Source: Pelotomaculum_C sp050950345
GTDB taxonomy: Bacteria > Bacillota > Desulfotomaculia > Desulfotomaculales > Pelotomaculaceae
Assembly: GCA_050950345.1 (NCBI GenBank)
Contig: JBMNHK010000007.1
Span: 1 to 64,000 of the forward strand
Length of the DNA stretch: 64,000 nucleotides
Direction of reading: 5' to 3'
A program made the translations under genes and the position numbers. The notes under the pieces were generated by a model. It searched no databases and was not told where the DNA came from. It saw only the letters and a list, made by a program, of their open reading frames with translations. Positions 25,294 to 36,406 of this stretch are shown here, piece by piece. Each line of letters opens with the position of its first letter. The stretch's first letter is position 1.

Positions 25294-27288
25294 TTAACCC
25301 ATATCTAGCTTTTCCTCATAAGGCGGCCTAATCTCCAGCACGTCTTCCACCAGAGCCCGCAACACTTCGGCCACGCCCCAGGCCTGGGCATAGCAGCCCC
25401 GTGGGTACACCGGCTCATCGGCGTCAAATATTTCGGATATATAACCCACCCCGTGTTCACGCAATTGGCTGCGAAAGGGCTGGATAAAACGCCGGGCCTG
25501 GGCCCGGCTGGCCGGGCTATAACCGTTGACCCGCCGGTAAGCGGTGATGAAGGGGCCCATAAGCCAGCTCCAGGCTGTCCCCTGGTGATAAGCCCCGTCG
25601 CGCTGCAGCCGGTCGCCCAGGTAGACACCTTTGTAGCAGCTGTCAGAGGGCGACAGGCTCCTGATCCCGTATGTAGCGTAAAGCTCCTGCCACACTCGCT
25701 GCACCACCTGCCGCCCCATAGCGCGGTTGAGCATAGTGAAAGGCAGGCTGACCGCCATCAGCTGGTTGGGCCGCAGGCACTTGTCCGGTCCTTCTGGTGT
25801 GACTACATCATTGAGGTAATTATTCTCCTCATCCCAAAAGGCTGCGATGAAACTGTCCTTAATCCTTGCCGGCAGATCCGGCCAGGGCATTTGAAACCCC
25901 AACCTGGTTGACAATGCGTTTAAAATGGAGACGGCATTGTACCAGAGAGCATTGATCTCCACAGCCTTGCCATGCCGGGGCGTTACCACCCACCGGTCAA
26001 CCTTGGCGTCCATCCAGGTCAGCTGCAACTCCTCCGAACCAGCCGTAATCAGGCCGTCCGCATCCATGCGGATGTGGAAGTCGGTACCTTCCTTATACCA
26101 CTGGATAATATCCCTGGCCACGGGATAGAGTTTTTCCCGCACAAAGTCCAGATCCCCTGTGTAAATCAAGAACTGGTAGACCGCATTGACAAACCACAGG
26201 GATGCATCCACCGTATTGTACACCGGTTCTTTAAGACCATCAAAAAAGGCATTTGGCAACAGGCCCCTGCGACAATGCCGGGCAAAGGTGAGCAATACTT
26301 CCCGGGCATCGGCAAAACGCTTCGTCACCAGGGTCAACCCGGGCAGAGCGATCATCGCGTCCCGGCCCCAATCGTCAAACCAGGGATAACCGGCAATAAT
26401 TGATTCTTTGCCTGTTGAACGCCTCTGCACAATAAACGCGTCTGCAGCCTGCACCAGGCTGCAGGCCAGATCATCCCCGTAACCGGCCTGTCGCACCAGG
26501 CTCTTAAGCCTCTCCCTTTCAGCCTCCAGCAAAGCTTCACCAAAAAGACTGACTGTTTCCTCCGTGGAGGCCGCTACGGTAAAAGTTTTGACCTCGCCGG
26601 GGGCAAGGGGGATTTCAAAACGACCGGGAATGAAGTGGTCCTCATAGGGATTCTCGCCCCTTTCCAGCTCACCGGCATAGGCCATACCGTTGTACCAGCT
26701 TTCGTCCGGTATATAAGTGCCGCTGCTAATAGCCAGTAAAAGGGGCGGCAGCCCCTCCCGGCCTTTGATCAGCACCCGGCCCTCCTTGTTTTGCTGGGTA
26801 AATTTTATTTCCCCCCGGCTGGTTATATGATGGTGGCCCCGGTTATTAATCATGGGGGTCAGAGTGAGCACTGCCTTTTTTGCTCCATTGAACACCTGGT
26901 AATTGATCAGCGTCGTGTTTTGGCCATGGACCATGAAGATAGTTTTCACCAGGGTGATGTCGGCAAAGCTGTAAGTAAAAGTAGGCAGCGGTTCTGCCTT
27001 CACCTGCTGCAGGTGGATAAAACCGTATTCCACAAAGCCTGAACGGTTTTCGTTAGCGGCCAGGATGTAGGTGCAGTCCCCGGTATGGAAGCGCTCGTCC
27101 AGCTTGGCCAGGTGCAATACCCTGTGGCCGGGGGGATTGTGGGCAGCGATGAGCAAGCCGTGGTACTTGCGTGTATTGAGGTTGATTATGGTACCGGAAG
27201 CATAGCCGCCGATGCCGTTGGTAACCAGCCATTCATGCTCGATACCCTTTTCCAGGGTGCGCCAGTCCTCTTTGCCAAAAAAATACAT
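25294..27288 (-). CDS. Amylo-alpha-1,6-glucosidase (glycogen debranching type)
   Basis: The product has 664 residues, the typical size of the archaeal/bacterial GDE family. The N-terminal domain begins EWLVTNGIGGYASGTI and NTRKYHGLLIAA, the family signature. The C-terminal (alpha/alpha)6 glucosidase domain carries YPWFDDWGRDAMIALPGL, NTVDASLWFVNAVY and YHQGTAWSWLMGPFITA, with acidic residues expected to be catalytic. It removes alpha-1,6-linked glucose from branched glucans. No glycogen synthase is in the window. Placement between glucokinase and pgi fits channelling of glucose to glycolysis. Confidence 0.92.
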   Translation of the reverse strand: MYFFGKEDWRTLEKGIEHEWLVTNGIGGYASGTIINLNTRKYHGLLIAAHNPPGHRVLHLAKLDERFHTGDCTYILAANENRSGFVEYGFIHLQQVKAEPLPTFTYSFADITLVKTIFMVHGQNTTLINYQVFNGAKKAVLTLTPMINNRGHHHITSRGEIKFTQQNKEGRVLIKGREGLPPLLLAISSGTYIPDESWYNGMAYAGELERGENPYEDHFIPGRFEIPLAPGEVKTFTVAASTEETVSLFGEALLEAERERLKSLVRQAGYGDDLACSLVQAADAFIVQRRSTGKESIIAGYPWFDDWGRDAMIALPGLTLVTKRFADAREVLLTFARHCRRGLLPNAFFDGLKEPVYNTVDASLWFVNAVYQFLIYTGDLDFVREKLYPVARDIIQWYKEGTDFHIRMDADGLITAGSEELQLTWMDAKVDRWVVTPRHGKAVEINALWYNAVSILNALSTRLGFQMPWPDLPARIKDSFIAAFWDEENNYLNDVVTPEGPDKCLRPNQLMAVSLPFTMLNRAMGRQVVQRVWQELYATYGIRSLSPSDSCYKGVYLGDRLQRDGAYHQGTAWSWLMGPFITAYRRVNGYSPASRAQARRFIQPFRSQLREHGVGYISEIFDADEPVYPRGCYAQAWGVAEVLRALVEDVLEIRPPYEEKLDMG

Positions 27289-27343
27289 GCTGGATACATC
27301 CTTCCATATATTGTCTCCATCATTGCTTCTTATGCCGCACTTG

Positions 27344-28315
27344 TTATGCCGCTATATCAGCCTGCAGCGCCAGGGCAATAGCGCCCATAACCCCGGAATG
27401 CCCGCCTAATTTGGCCCGCACAATCCTGGCTGCGGCGCCGGCATCTTCCATCACATGGGCTTGAACTTCCTGCCTGATATCCTTTAACAGCGGTTCCCCG
27501 ATATTGATTACCCCGCCCCCCAGAACTATCCGTGACGGGTTGAGCAGGGTGATGATATTGGCGAGGCCAATGCCCAGATAACGGGCCGCATGCTTGATAA
27601 TATCCAGGGCGGCTGGATCGCCTGCCTCTGCTGCGCCGGCCACAGTTGCAGCAGTGATTGCTGCAATTTCTCCTCCGGCGAGAGCCAAAATCTTCTCAGC
27701 CTGCCCGCCGGTAGCAAGCTCCCTGGCCTCCCGGGCAATAGCCGTGCCGGAGGCCACTGCCTCCATACAGCCCCTCTTACCGCAGCCGCATAAGGGCCCT
27801 CCGGGCATGACGGTCATGTGCCCGATTTCGCCGGCCACGCCGGAAGCCCCATGATACAACTTGCCATCCAGGATCAAGCCGCCGCCAATACCGGTGCTGA
27901 CAGTCATATAAACCATGTGGTTCACACCTTGCCCGGCGCCGTATACATGTTCGCCCAGAGCGGCCAGGTTAGCGTCATTATCCAGAAACACAGGCAGTGA
28001 CAAATGCTGCTCCAGCACCTGGCAGATAGGCACATCATGCCAGACCAGGTTGGGAGCGAAATGGATCACCCCGTTAACCGCATCAACGGGACCGGGAGCT
28101 CCCAGGGCCAGGGCCCGGACTTGTTCCCGCTCTACCCCGGCAGCCTGAAGTACATATTCCACAGTATGGACAATCCGGTTGATCACATGCTCCTGCCCTT
28201 TGGCGCTCTCAGTGGAAATTTTTTGTTCAGCGATTATATGGCCAGCGCCATCGGCCAGGGCGGTCAGTATTTTTGTGCCCCCCAGATCGACGCCAACAAC
28301 AAATTGCTCCGTCAC
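27344..28315 (-). CDS. glcK: ROK-family glucokinase
   Basis: The product has 323 residues from GTG 28315, preceded by GGGAGGTGG. The ATP-binding VGVDLGGTKILTALAD, the sugar-binding LDNDANLAALGEHVYG with the catalytic Asp, and the ROK zinc motif CGCGKRGCMEAVASG are all present, as is GGGVINIGEPLL. Phosphorylates glucose to glucose 6-phosphate. The exact sugar is not proved by sequence, but neighbours pgi and the debranching enzyme support glucose. Confidence 0.92.
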   Translation of the reverse strand: MTEQFVVGVDLGGTKILTALADGAGHIIAEQKISTESAKGQEHVINRIVHTVEYVLQAAGVEREQVRALALGAPGPVDAVNGVIHFAPNLVWHDVPICQVLEQHLSLPVFLDNDANLAALGEHVYGAGQGVNHMVYMTVSTGIGGGLILDGKLYHGASGVAGEIGHMTVMPGGPLCGCGKRGCMEAVASGTAIAREARELATGGQAEKILALAGGEIAAITAATVAGAAEAGDPAALDIIKHAARYLGIGLANIITLLNPSRIVLGGGVINIGEPLLKDIRQEVQAHVMEDAGAAARIVRAKLGGHSGVMGAIALALQADIAA

Positions 28316-28393
28316 TTAAGCCACCTCCCAGCAGCCGGTACCCGGCCGGTCATACCGCTGCTGTAATATTACTTTTCCCTGCTTCCGCAGCAA

Positions 28394-29203
28394 TCATGTA
28401 TTTTGTGCCAAAACACACTTTTCCAGAACTTCTACCACGCCATCCCCATAGCCCTCTGAGGTTACATTATCGGCAACAAGCTTGACATCCTCTCTGGCAT
28501 TGGCTACAGCCACCCCAACCCCTGCATATTGCAGCATCTCCACATCATTGTAGCTGTCACCTATGGCCATAACCCCGGTTTGCGGCACGTTCAGGTATTC
28601 GGCCAGGTAGGCCAGGGCCTCCCCTTTGGTAGCCAGGGGATGGGAAAATTCCAGATAGCCGGTCAAGGATTTTGAGAGATGCACCTTCCCCTGATAGACC
28701 GGGAGCAGTTCGGCCATCAACTCGGTCACCTGCTCTTCCCCGGCAATGACTACGAGTTTTGTGGGATCCTCATGAAAATATTTATTAAAATCCCCCACGA
28801 CCTCCAGATCTACTCCGTTCCGGGCTGCGTAGCGGCGGCCTACCTCATTGGCCTTTTCCACCAGCAAACGATCTCCCAGGTAGCCGTTCATATGGTAGCC
28901 CAGTTGTTGCACCCTGGCGATGATGTCCCTGGCATATACCAGTGGCAACGGCAGGTACCGCAGCACCCGGCCGGAAATGTAGTCTTTCACCAGCGCCCCC
29001 TGGTAGGTGATCAGGGGCTCTTCCAGGCCCAATTCCCGGGCAAACCGCACCGCCGAGGAAAACATGCGGCCGGTGGATATAGTTACATAAACACCCGCCG
29101 CTCGGACTGCCGCCACAGCGTCCTTAACCCGGCGGGTGATGGTTGATTCTTTTGATAGCATTGTGCCGTCCAAATCCATTGCTACTAACTTTATCTTCTG
29201 CAT
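28394..29203 (-). CDS. Cof-type HAD-IIB phosphatase
   Basis: The product has 269 residues from ATG 29203. A TTG frame 21 nt upstream adds MEGICGN and overlaps the GGAGGG site, so it is rejected. HAD motif I is VAMDLDGTMLSKES, motif II is TISTGR, and motifs III and IV are TKGEALAYLAEYL and GDSYNDVEMLQYAGVGVAVANA. The C2B cap sits between. It is likely a sugar-phosphate or nucleotide phosphatase of unknown specificity. It lies 79 nt upstream of glucokinase. Its upstream region carries the first palindromic repeat cluster. Confidence 0.9.
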   Translation of the reverse strand: MQKIKLVAMDLDGTMLSKESTITRRVKDAVAAVRAAGVYVTISTGRMFSSAVRFARELGLEEPLITYQGALVKDYISGRVLRYLPLPLVYARDIIARVQQLGYHMNGYLGDRLLVEKANEVGRRYAARNGVDLEVVGDFNKYFHEDPTKLVVIAGEEQVTELMAELLPVYQGKVHLSKSLTGYLEFSHPLATKGEALAYLAEYLNVPQTGVMAIGDSYNDVEMLQYAGVGVAVANAREDVKLVADNVTSEGYGDGVVEVLEKCVLAQNT

Positions 29204-29246
29204 ATTCCCACAAATTCCCTCCAATGATACGAGAAAGCCGAAGTTG

Positions 29247-29353
29247 GTTCTTTTGCTTCCTGCTCTATGCTTGAGGCAGAGGGACGGTTCCTTGAGGCAG
29301 AGGGACGGTTCTTTTGCCTCCCCAAGGAGGCAAAAGAACCGTCCCTCTGCCTC
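29247..29353. repeat. Palindromic repeat cluster A (GGGACGG core, GAGGCA arms)
   Basis: A 28-nt unit at 29294-29321 is followed after 4 nt by its exact inverse at 29326-29353, forming a perfect 28-bp hairpin arm pair. A partial third copy precedes at 29273-29290, and a fragment GGTTCTTTTGC at 29247. Each unit has the core GAGGGACGGTTC bounded by GAGGCA and TGCCTCC. It lies 17 nt beyond the uvrC stop and may also act as a terminator. Confidence 0.85.
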
Positions 29354-29370
29354 CCCTCTGCCTCCCTCCC

Positions 29371-31224
29371 TTAATGATGGAAAAAGTTATATACGGCCTG
29401 GGCGGCTCTTTTGTTCATACCCGGGACGGCAGCCAACTGCTCCGCAGAGGCTTTTTCGATCTCGTCCAGGGAGCCGAAGGCCTTAAGCAGCGCCCGCCGG
29501 CGCACCGCCCCGATCCCTTCTATCTCGTCCAGCAGGGAGCGCAACCCTGCCTTGCCCCGCAGGTTGCGGTGATAAGTTATGGCAAACCGGTGCGCCTCGT
29601 CCCGCAAGCGCTGCACCAGGTGCAGCGCCGGGGAATCTTTCGGCAAGACGATGGGCGCAGAGGAACCTTCGATAAAAAGCTCTTCCTCCCTCTCGGCCAG
29701 GGCGCAGGCCGGGATATGGGCAAAGCCCAGTTCCCGCATCACGTGTCTGGCTGCGGCAAGCTGTCCTTTACCCCCGTCCACTATAATCAGGTCCGGCAAA
29801 ATGTGAAATTTGGCGTCTTTACTGGACATTTGACCGGTGTTAATCAGGGCCAGTTCTTCCCTGGCCCTGGTAAAGCGCCGGCGAACAACTTCCTGCATGG
29901 AGGCAAAGTCATCCGGGCCTGTTACCGACCTGATTTTAAAACGGCGGTACTGACTCTTAGCAGGCTTGCCGTCTTCAAAGACAGCCATGGAAGCCACGCT
30001 CTCGGCGCCCTGGGTGTTGGATATGTCAAAGCATTCCATGCGCTGGGGCGCCTGCTCCAACCCCAGGGCGGCTGCCAGCATGGCCAGCGCATCGGCTGTA
30101 TCGCTGCGGCGGGCAGCCTCCTGGGCAAGAGTTTGCTCCAGGGTTATGGCGGCGTTTTTGGCCACCATCTCCACCAGCTTCTTTTTCTCCCCGCGCAGAG
30201 GCTTTTTCAGACGCACCCGGGCGCCTCTCTTCATGGTCAACCAGCTTTCAATCACAGCCCCTTCTTCCGCCAGGTCTTCCTGGAGAAGAATCTCGCCGGG
30301 AATAATGTCCACAGTATTATAATACTGTTTGATAAAAGCACCCAGCACCTCCAACCGGCTCAAACCCCCGGTGCCCTTTAACATGAACTGCTCGCGCCCG
30401 ATGAGCTTGCCTCCCCGGACAAAAAAAACCATCACGCAGGTATTGTCCCGGTCACTGGCCATAGCCACCACATCCCGCTCCTCAAAGCCCCCGGAAATGA
30501 TTTTTTGTTTTTCAACCACTTCACGGACAGCCTGGGCCTGATCCCGCAGCCGGGCCGCCTTTTCAAACTCAAGCTTTTGAGACGCTTCCTCCATCTGGGC
30601 CAGCAGGCTTTTTAACAGATCCTCCTGCCGGCCCTCCAGGAACATACAGACCTCCCGGATCATCGAACGGTACTTCTGGGGATCCACCAGGCCGCAGCAG
30701 GGCCCCAGGCAGCGGTTAATATGCTGGTTCAAGCAGGGACGCTGCCGGGGGGGCGGCTCTTTTTGGCCACAGGTGCGAAAAGGGAACAACTTTTTTAACA
30801 GGCGCAAAGTCTCATTTACCGCGCCCACCCGGGTATAAGGCCCAAAATATCTGGAGCCGTCCTTCACATGCCGGCGGGTGATCATCACCCTGGGGTAAGT
30901 CTCTCCCAGGGTGACTTTTAGATAGGGATAGCTCTTGTCATCCTTGAGCAGGACGTTGTAATGGGGGCGGTTCTCCTTGATCAGGTTTTGCTCCAGGATC
31001 AACGCCTCCACCTCGGAATCAGTGACAATGTAATCGAGATCAGCAATTTTTTCCACCATCAGCCTGGTTTTAGGCGGCTGGCTGGCCCTGGCCTGAAAAT
31101 AAGAACGGACCCTGTTTTTTAAAGACAGGGCTTTGCCGATATATATGATTTTATCTGCCGCATCCCGGAAAATATAGACACCGGGCCTGGCAGGAAGCAG
31201 TTTAAGCTTGTCTGCAAGCTGCAT
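29371..31224 (-). CDS. uvrC: Excinuclease ABC subunit C
   Basis: The product has 617 residues and makes the dual incisions in nucleotide-excision repair. The N-terminal GIY-YIG nuclease is seen as PGVYIFRDAADKIIYIGKA with SLKNRVRSYF. A Cys cluster (CNQHINRCLGPCCG), the UVR motif (LAQMEEASQKLEFEKAARLRDQ), the RNase H-like 3' half (ECFDISNTQGAESVASMAVFEDG) and a C-terminal helix-hairpin-helix (IEGIGAVRRRALLKAFGSLDEI) follow. It is the distal gene of uvrB-uvrA-uvrC. Confidence 0.98.
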   Translation of the reverse strand: MQLADKLKLLPARPGVYIFRDAADKIIYIGKALSLKNRVRSYFQARASQPPKTRLMVEKIADLDYIVTDSEVEALILEQNLIKENRPHYNVLLKDDKSYPYLKVTLGETYPRVMITRRHVKDGSRYFGPYTRVGAVNETLRLLKKLFPFRTCGQKEPPPRQRPCLNQHINRCLGPCCGLVDPQKYRSMIREVCMFLEGRQEDLLKSLLAQMEEASQKLEFEKAARLRDQAQAVREVVEKQKIISGGFEERDVVAMASDRDNTCVMVFFVRGGKLIGREQFMLKGTGGLSRLEVLGAFIKQYYNTVDIIPGEILLQEDLAEEGAVIESWLTMKRGARVRLKKPLRGEKKKLVEMVAKNAAITLEQTLAQEAARRSDTADALAMLAAALGLEQAPQRMECFDISNTQGAESVASMAVFEDGKPAKSQYRRFKIRSVTGPDDFASMQEVVRRRFTRAREELALINTGQMSSKDAKFHILPDLIIVDGGKGQLAAARHVMRELGFAHIPACALAEREEELFIEGSSAPIVLPKDSPALHLVQRLRDEAHRFAITYHRNLRGKAGLRSLLDEIEGIGAVRRRALLKAFGSLDEIEKASAEQLAAVPGMNKRAAQAVYNFFHH

Positions 31225-31257
31225 AGCTCATCACCGTTAAAACTTACTACTATTTTT

Positions 31258-34131
31258 TCAAATAACCTGCAGCGGGGTGACGGTTTCAGCGGCCCACAAC
31301 CCTGTGCCTGCTCTGACGCCTTTCTCCAGCACCTTCATCAAGTACTGACCGGTGTAGGATGCAGGTACAGCGGCAACCTCTTCCGGCGTTCCGGTGGCCA
31401 CAACCTGGCCGCCTTTGTCGCCGCCTTCCGGTCCCAGGTCAATGATATAGTCCGCCGTCTTGATCACATCCAGGTTATGCTCAATAACCACCACGGTATC
31501 TCCCGCATCCACCAGCTGGTGCAGTACATGGAGCAAGCGGTCAATATCAGCGGCATGCAAGCCGGTGGTAGGCTCGTCAAGAATATAAAATGTCCTGCCG
31601 TTGGAGCGCCTGGCCAATTCGGTGGCCAGTTTCACCCGCTGGGCTTCGCCTCCGGAAAGGGTGGTGGCAGGCTGCCCCAGCTTAATATAACCAAGACCCA
31701 CATCCTGCAGCGTCTTAAGCTTGCGGTATATTTTGGGGATATGACGGAAAAACTCCACGGCCTGTTCCACGGTCATATCCAGTACGCCGGCAATGTTGAC
31801 GCCTTTATAACGGACCTCCAGAGTCTCCCGGTTATAGCGCTGGCCCTTGCAGACCTCACAGGGCACATAAACATCCGGCAGAAAATGCATCTCAATCTTG
31901 ATGATGCCGTCCCCATGACAGGCCTCACAACGCCCACCTTTTACATTGAAGCTGAAACGGCCCGGTTTGTAACCCCGCATCTTCGCTTCCGGGGTCTGGG
32001 AGAAAAGCTCCCGGATATCAGTGAACACACCTGTATAAGTAGCAGGGTTGGAGCGGGGCGTCCGCCCGATGGGGGCTTGATTAACATCTATGACCTTATC
32101 CAGGTATTCTATGCCGCGTATCTCCCGGCAACTGCCGGGCAGTGTCCTGGCGCCGTGCAGTTCCAGGGCCAGCTTGCGGTACAGGATATCATTGACCAGT
32201 GTGCTCTTGCCCGAACCGGACACCCCAGTGACGCAGGTGAAAACACCCAGGGGGAAAGCTACGTTGATCCCCTTTAAATTATTTTCCTTCGCCCCCAGCA
32301 CCTCAACCACTTTGCCATTGGGTTTGCGGCGGAGCGCCGGCACCGGGATGGTTTTCTTCCCGCTCAAGTATTGCCCGGTAATAGAAGCATCATTGGCCGC
32401 AATTGCGGCGAAATTGCCGGTGGCCACCACCTGTCCGCCATGGACACCCGCACCGGGACCGATATCGATGATATGATCGGCTGCCCGCATAGTCTCCTCA
32501 TCGTGTTCGACTACGATCAAGGTATTGCCCAAATCCCTCAGCCGCTCCAGAGTCTTCAGCAGGCGCCGGTTATCGCGCTGGTGCAAACCAATACTGGGTT
32601 CGTCAAGGATATACAGCACTCCCATCAGGCCGGAGCCAATCTGGGTGGCCAGGCGAATACGCTGGGCCTCACCACCGGACAGTGTTCCCGCCTGCCGCTC
32701 CAGAGTCAGATAATCCAGCCCCACATTGACCAGGAAGCCCAGCCGCTCGTTAATCTCCTTGAGGATCTGCCTGGCAATATGCTCCTCGCTCTCCGACAGC
32801 TCCAGCTCACGGAAAAATGTCAGGGCTTGCACCACCGTTAAACGGGTCACCTCTGCAATGGAGCGATGGCCCACCTTAACCGCCAGCGCTTCCGGCTTCA
32901 ACCGGGCGCCCCGGCAGGCCTGGCAGGGCTTGCTGCTCATATACATCTCCAGATCCTCCCGGTAAATCTCGGAGGTAGTCTCCCTGTAACGCCGGGCCAG
33001 GAGGTTGATCACCCCTTCAAAGGCCACATTCACTTCCTGCCTGCGTTTATAAATGTCACTGTCAACGACAAAACGAAATTTTTTGCCCTCCGTGCCGTAC
33101 AAAATCACCTGCAAGTGTTCAGGAGCTAATTCCGCAAGGGGGGTGTCGAGGCTGAAACCGTAATAATCGGCCAGCCCTTGGATGAACTGGTAATAATAAC
33201 CTCCCTTCTTGATCCCGCCAATAGCTCCTTCGTTGATGGAACGCCGCCGGTCGGGTACAACCAGATCGGGATCTATTTCCTTTTTGAAGCCTAAGCCGGT
33301 GCAGTGCGGGCAAGCCCCGAAGGGGCTGTTAAAGGAGAACAGCCGGGGCGTGATTTCAGAAATGCTGATGCCACAGTCAACACAGGCAAAGTTCTGGTTA
33401 AAGGTAATTTCCCTATCTTCCAGCAGAGCCACAACCAAACCGCCACCCTGCTTTAAGGCCGTCTCCAAGGAGTCTGCCAGGCGCCTTGCAGAGCCGGGGC
33501 GCAGGATGATCCGGTCCACCACGATCTCAATGGTATGCTTTTTGTTCTTATCCAGGACAATTTCCTCAGTGGTTTCCCGGATCTCCCCATCCACCCTGAT
33601 GCGGGAAAAGCCGTTGCGGCGAATATCTTCAATAATTTTAACGTGCTCACCCTTCTTACCCCTTAACAGCGGCGCCAAAAGCTGCACCCTGGTCCCTTCC
33701 GGCAACGCCATTAACTGATCCACCATGTGCTCCACCGGCTGGGTGCTAATCGGTTTGCCGCACCTGGGACAATGAGGGCGCCCGATCCTGGCATAGAGCA
33801 GGCGCAGGTAATCGTAGATCTCGGTAACGGTGCCCACTGTGGAGCGGGGATTGTGGCTGGTGGTCTTCTGGTCAATGGAGATGGCCGGCGAGAGCCCTTC
33901 GATATAATCAACATCCGGTTTATCCATCTGCCCAAGGAACTGCCGGGCATAGGAGGACAGTGACTCCACATAGCGGCGCTGTCCTTCGGCATAAATGGTA
34001 TCAAAGGCCAAAGAAGACTTGCCGGAACCGGACAACCCGGTGATCACCACCAGCTTGTCCCGGGGAATCTCCAGATCAATATTTTTCAGATTGTTGGTGC
34101 GGGCGCCTTTAATAACAATTTTATCCAGCAT
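31258..34131 (-). CDS. uvrA: Excinuclease ABC subunit A
   Basis: The product has 957 residues, the usual length. It is a tandem ABC ATPase that finds DNA damage with UvrB. Both Walker A motifs are seen (TGLSGSGKSSLAFDT and TGVSGSGKSTLVNDI), with signature motifs TLSGGEAQRIRLATQ and TLSGGEAQRVKLATE, and the zinc modules CPRCGKPI, CVDCGISI with CPHCTGLG, and CEACHGDG with CEVCKGQRY. The C-terminal tail after LMKVLEKG is slightly longer than usual. It lies 33 nt upstream of uvrC. Confidence 0.98.
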   Translation of the reverse strand: MLDKIVIKGARTNNLKNIDLEIPRDKLVVITGLSGSGKSSLAFDTIYAEGQRRYVESLSSYARQFLGQMDKPDVDYIEGLSPAISIDQKTTSHNPRSTVGTVTEIYDYLRLLYARIGRPHCPRCGKPISTQPVEHMVDQLMALPEGTRVQLLAPLLRGKKGEHVKIIEDIRRNGFSRIRVDGEIRETTEEIVLDKNKKHTIEIVVDRIILRPGSARRLADSLETALKQGGGLVVALLEDREITFNQNFACVDCGISISEITPRLFSFNSPFGACPHCTGLGFKKEIDPDLVVPDRRRSINEGAIGGIKKGGYYYQFIQGLADYYGFSLDTPLAELAPEHLQVILYGTEGKKFRFVVDSDIYKRRQEVNVAFEGVINLLARRYRETTSEIYREDLEMYMSSKPCQACRGARLKPEALAVKVGHRSIAEVTRLTVVQALTFFRELELSESEEHIARQILKEINERLGFLVNVGLDYLTLERQAGTLSGGEAQRIRLATQIGSGLMGVLYILDEPSIGLHQRDNRRLLKTLERLRDLGNTLIVVEHDEETMRAADHIIDIGPGAGVHGGQVVATGNFAAIAANDASITGQYLSGKKTIPVPALRRKPNGKVVEVLGAKENNLKGINVAFPLGVFTCVTGVSGSGKSTLVNDILYRKLALELHGARTLPGSCREIRGIEYLDKVIDVNQAPIGRTPRSNPATYTGVFTDIRELFSQTPEAKMRGYKPGRFSFNVKGGRCEACHGDGIIKIEMHFLPDVYVPCEVCKGQRYNRETLEVRYKGVNIAGVLDMTVEQAVEFFRHIPKIYRKLKTLQDVGLGYIKLGQPATTLSGGEAQRVKLATELARRSNGRTFYILDEPTTGLHAADIDRLLHVLHQLVDAGDTVVVIEHNLDVIKTADYIIDLGPEGGDKGGQVVATGTPEEVAAVPASYTGQYLMKVLEKGVRAGTGLWAAETVTPLQVI

Positions 34132-34171
34132 AAATACCTCTCTTTATGTGCCTGGGCCTGATTCAGTTGGT

Positions 34172-36208
<2,037 letters not shown>

Positions 36209-36339
36209 AATTGACCTTACTCCCTCTAAAGTATTCATAATAGTATACCATAAAGGGTGCCTGGCCTAAAGTACGAACAATCCACATCTACGGCTTTTAT
36301 GTATCTGCTTATATAATATAATGCCATTTCTGCTGCAAG

Positions 36340-36378
36340 AAAGAGGCATCGCCGGCTGCAAGCCGTTGATGCCCCTTT
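36340..36378 (-). terminator. Bidirectional-type terminator after the lipoprotein gene
   Basis: GGCATC 36345-36350 and GATGCC 36368-36373 with inner CGGCT/AGCCG form an interrupted stem. The plus strand follows with five T residues; the minus strand follows with TCTTTCTT. It lies between uvrB and the solute-binding lipoprotein gene. Confidence 0.6.
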
Positions 36379-36406
36379 TTCAGGTAACTTATATACGAAA
36401 ATCTGT

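Noticed and set aside
29314..30381. Plus-strand 355-codon frame opposite uvrC
   Set aside because: It begins in a repeat and is antisense to a complete uvrC; no domain is recognisable.
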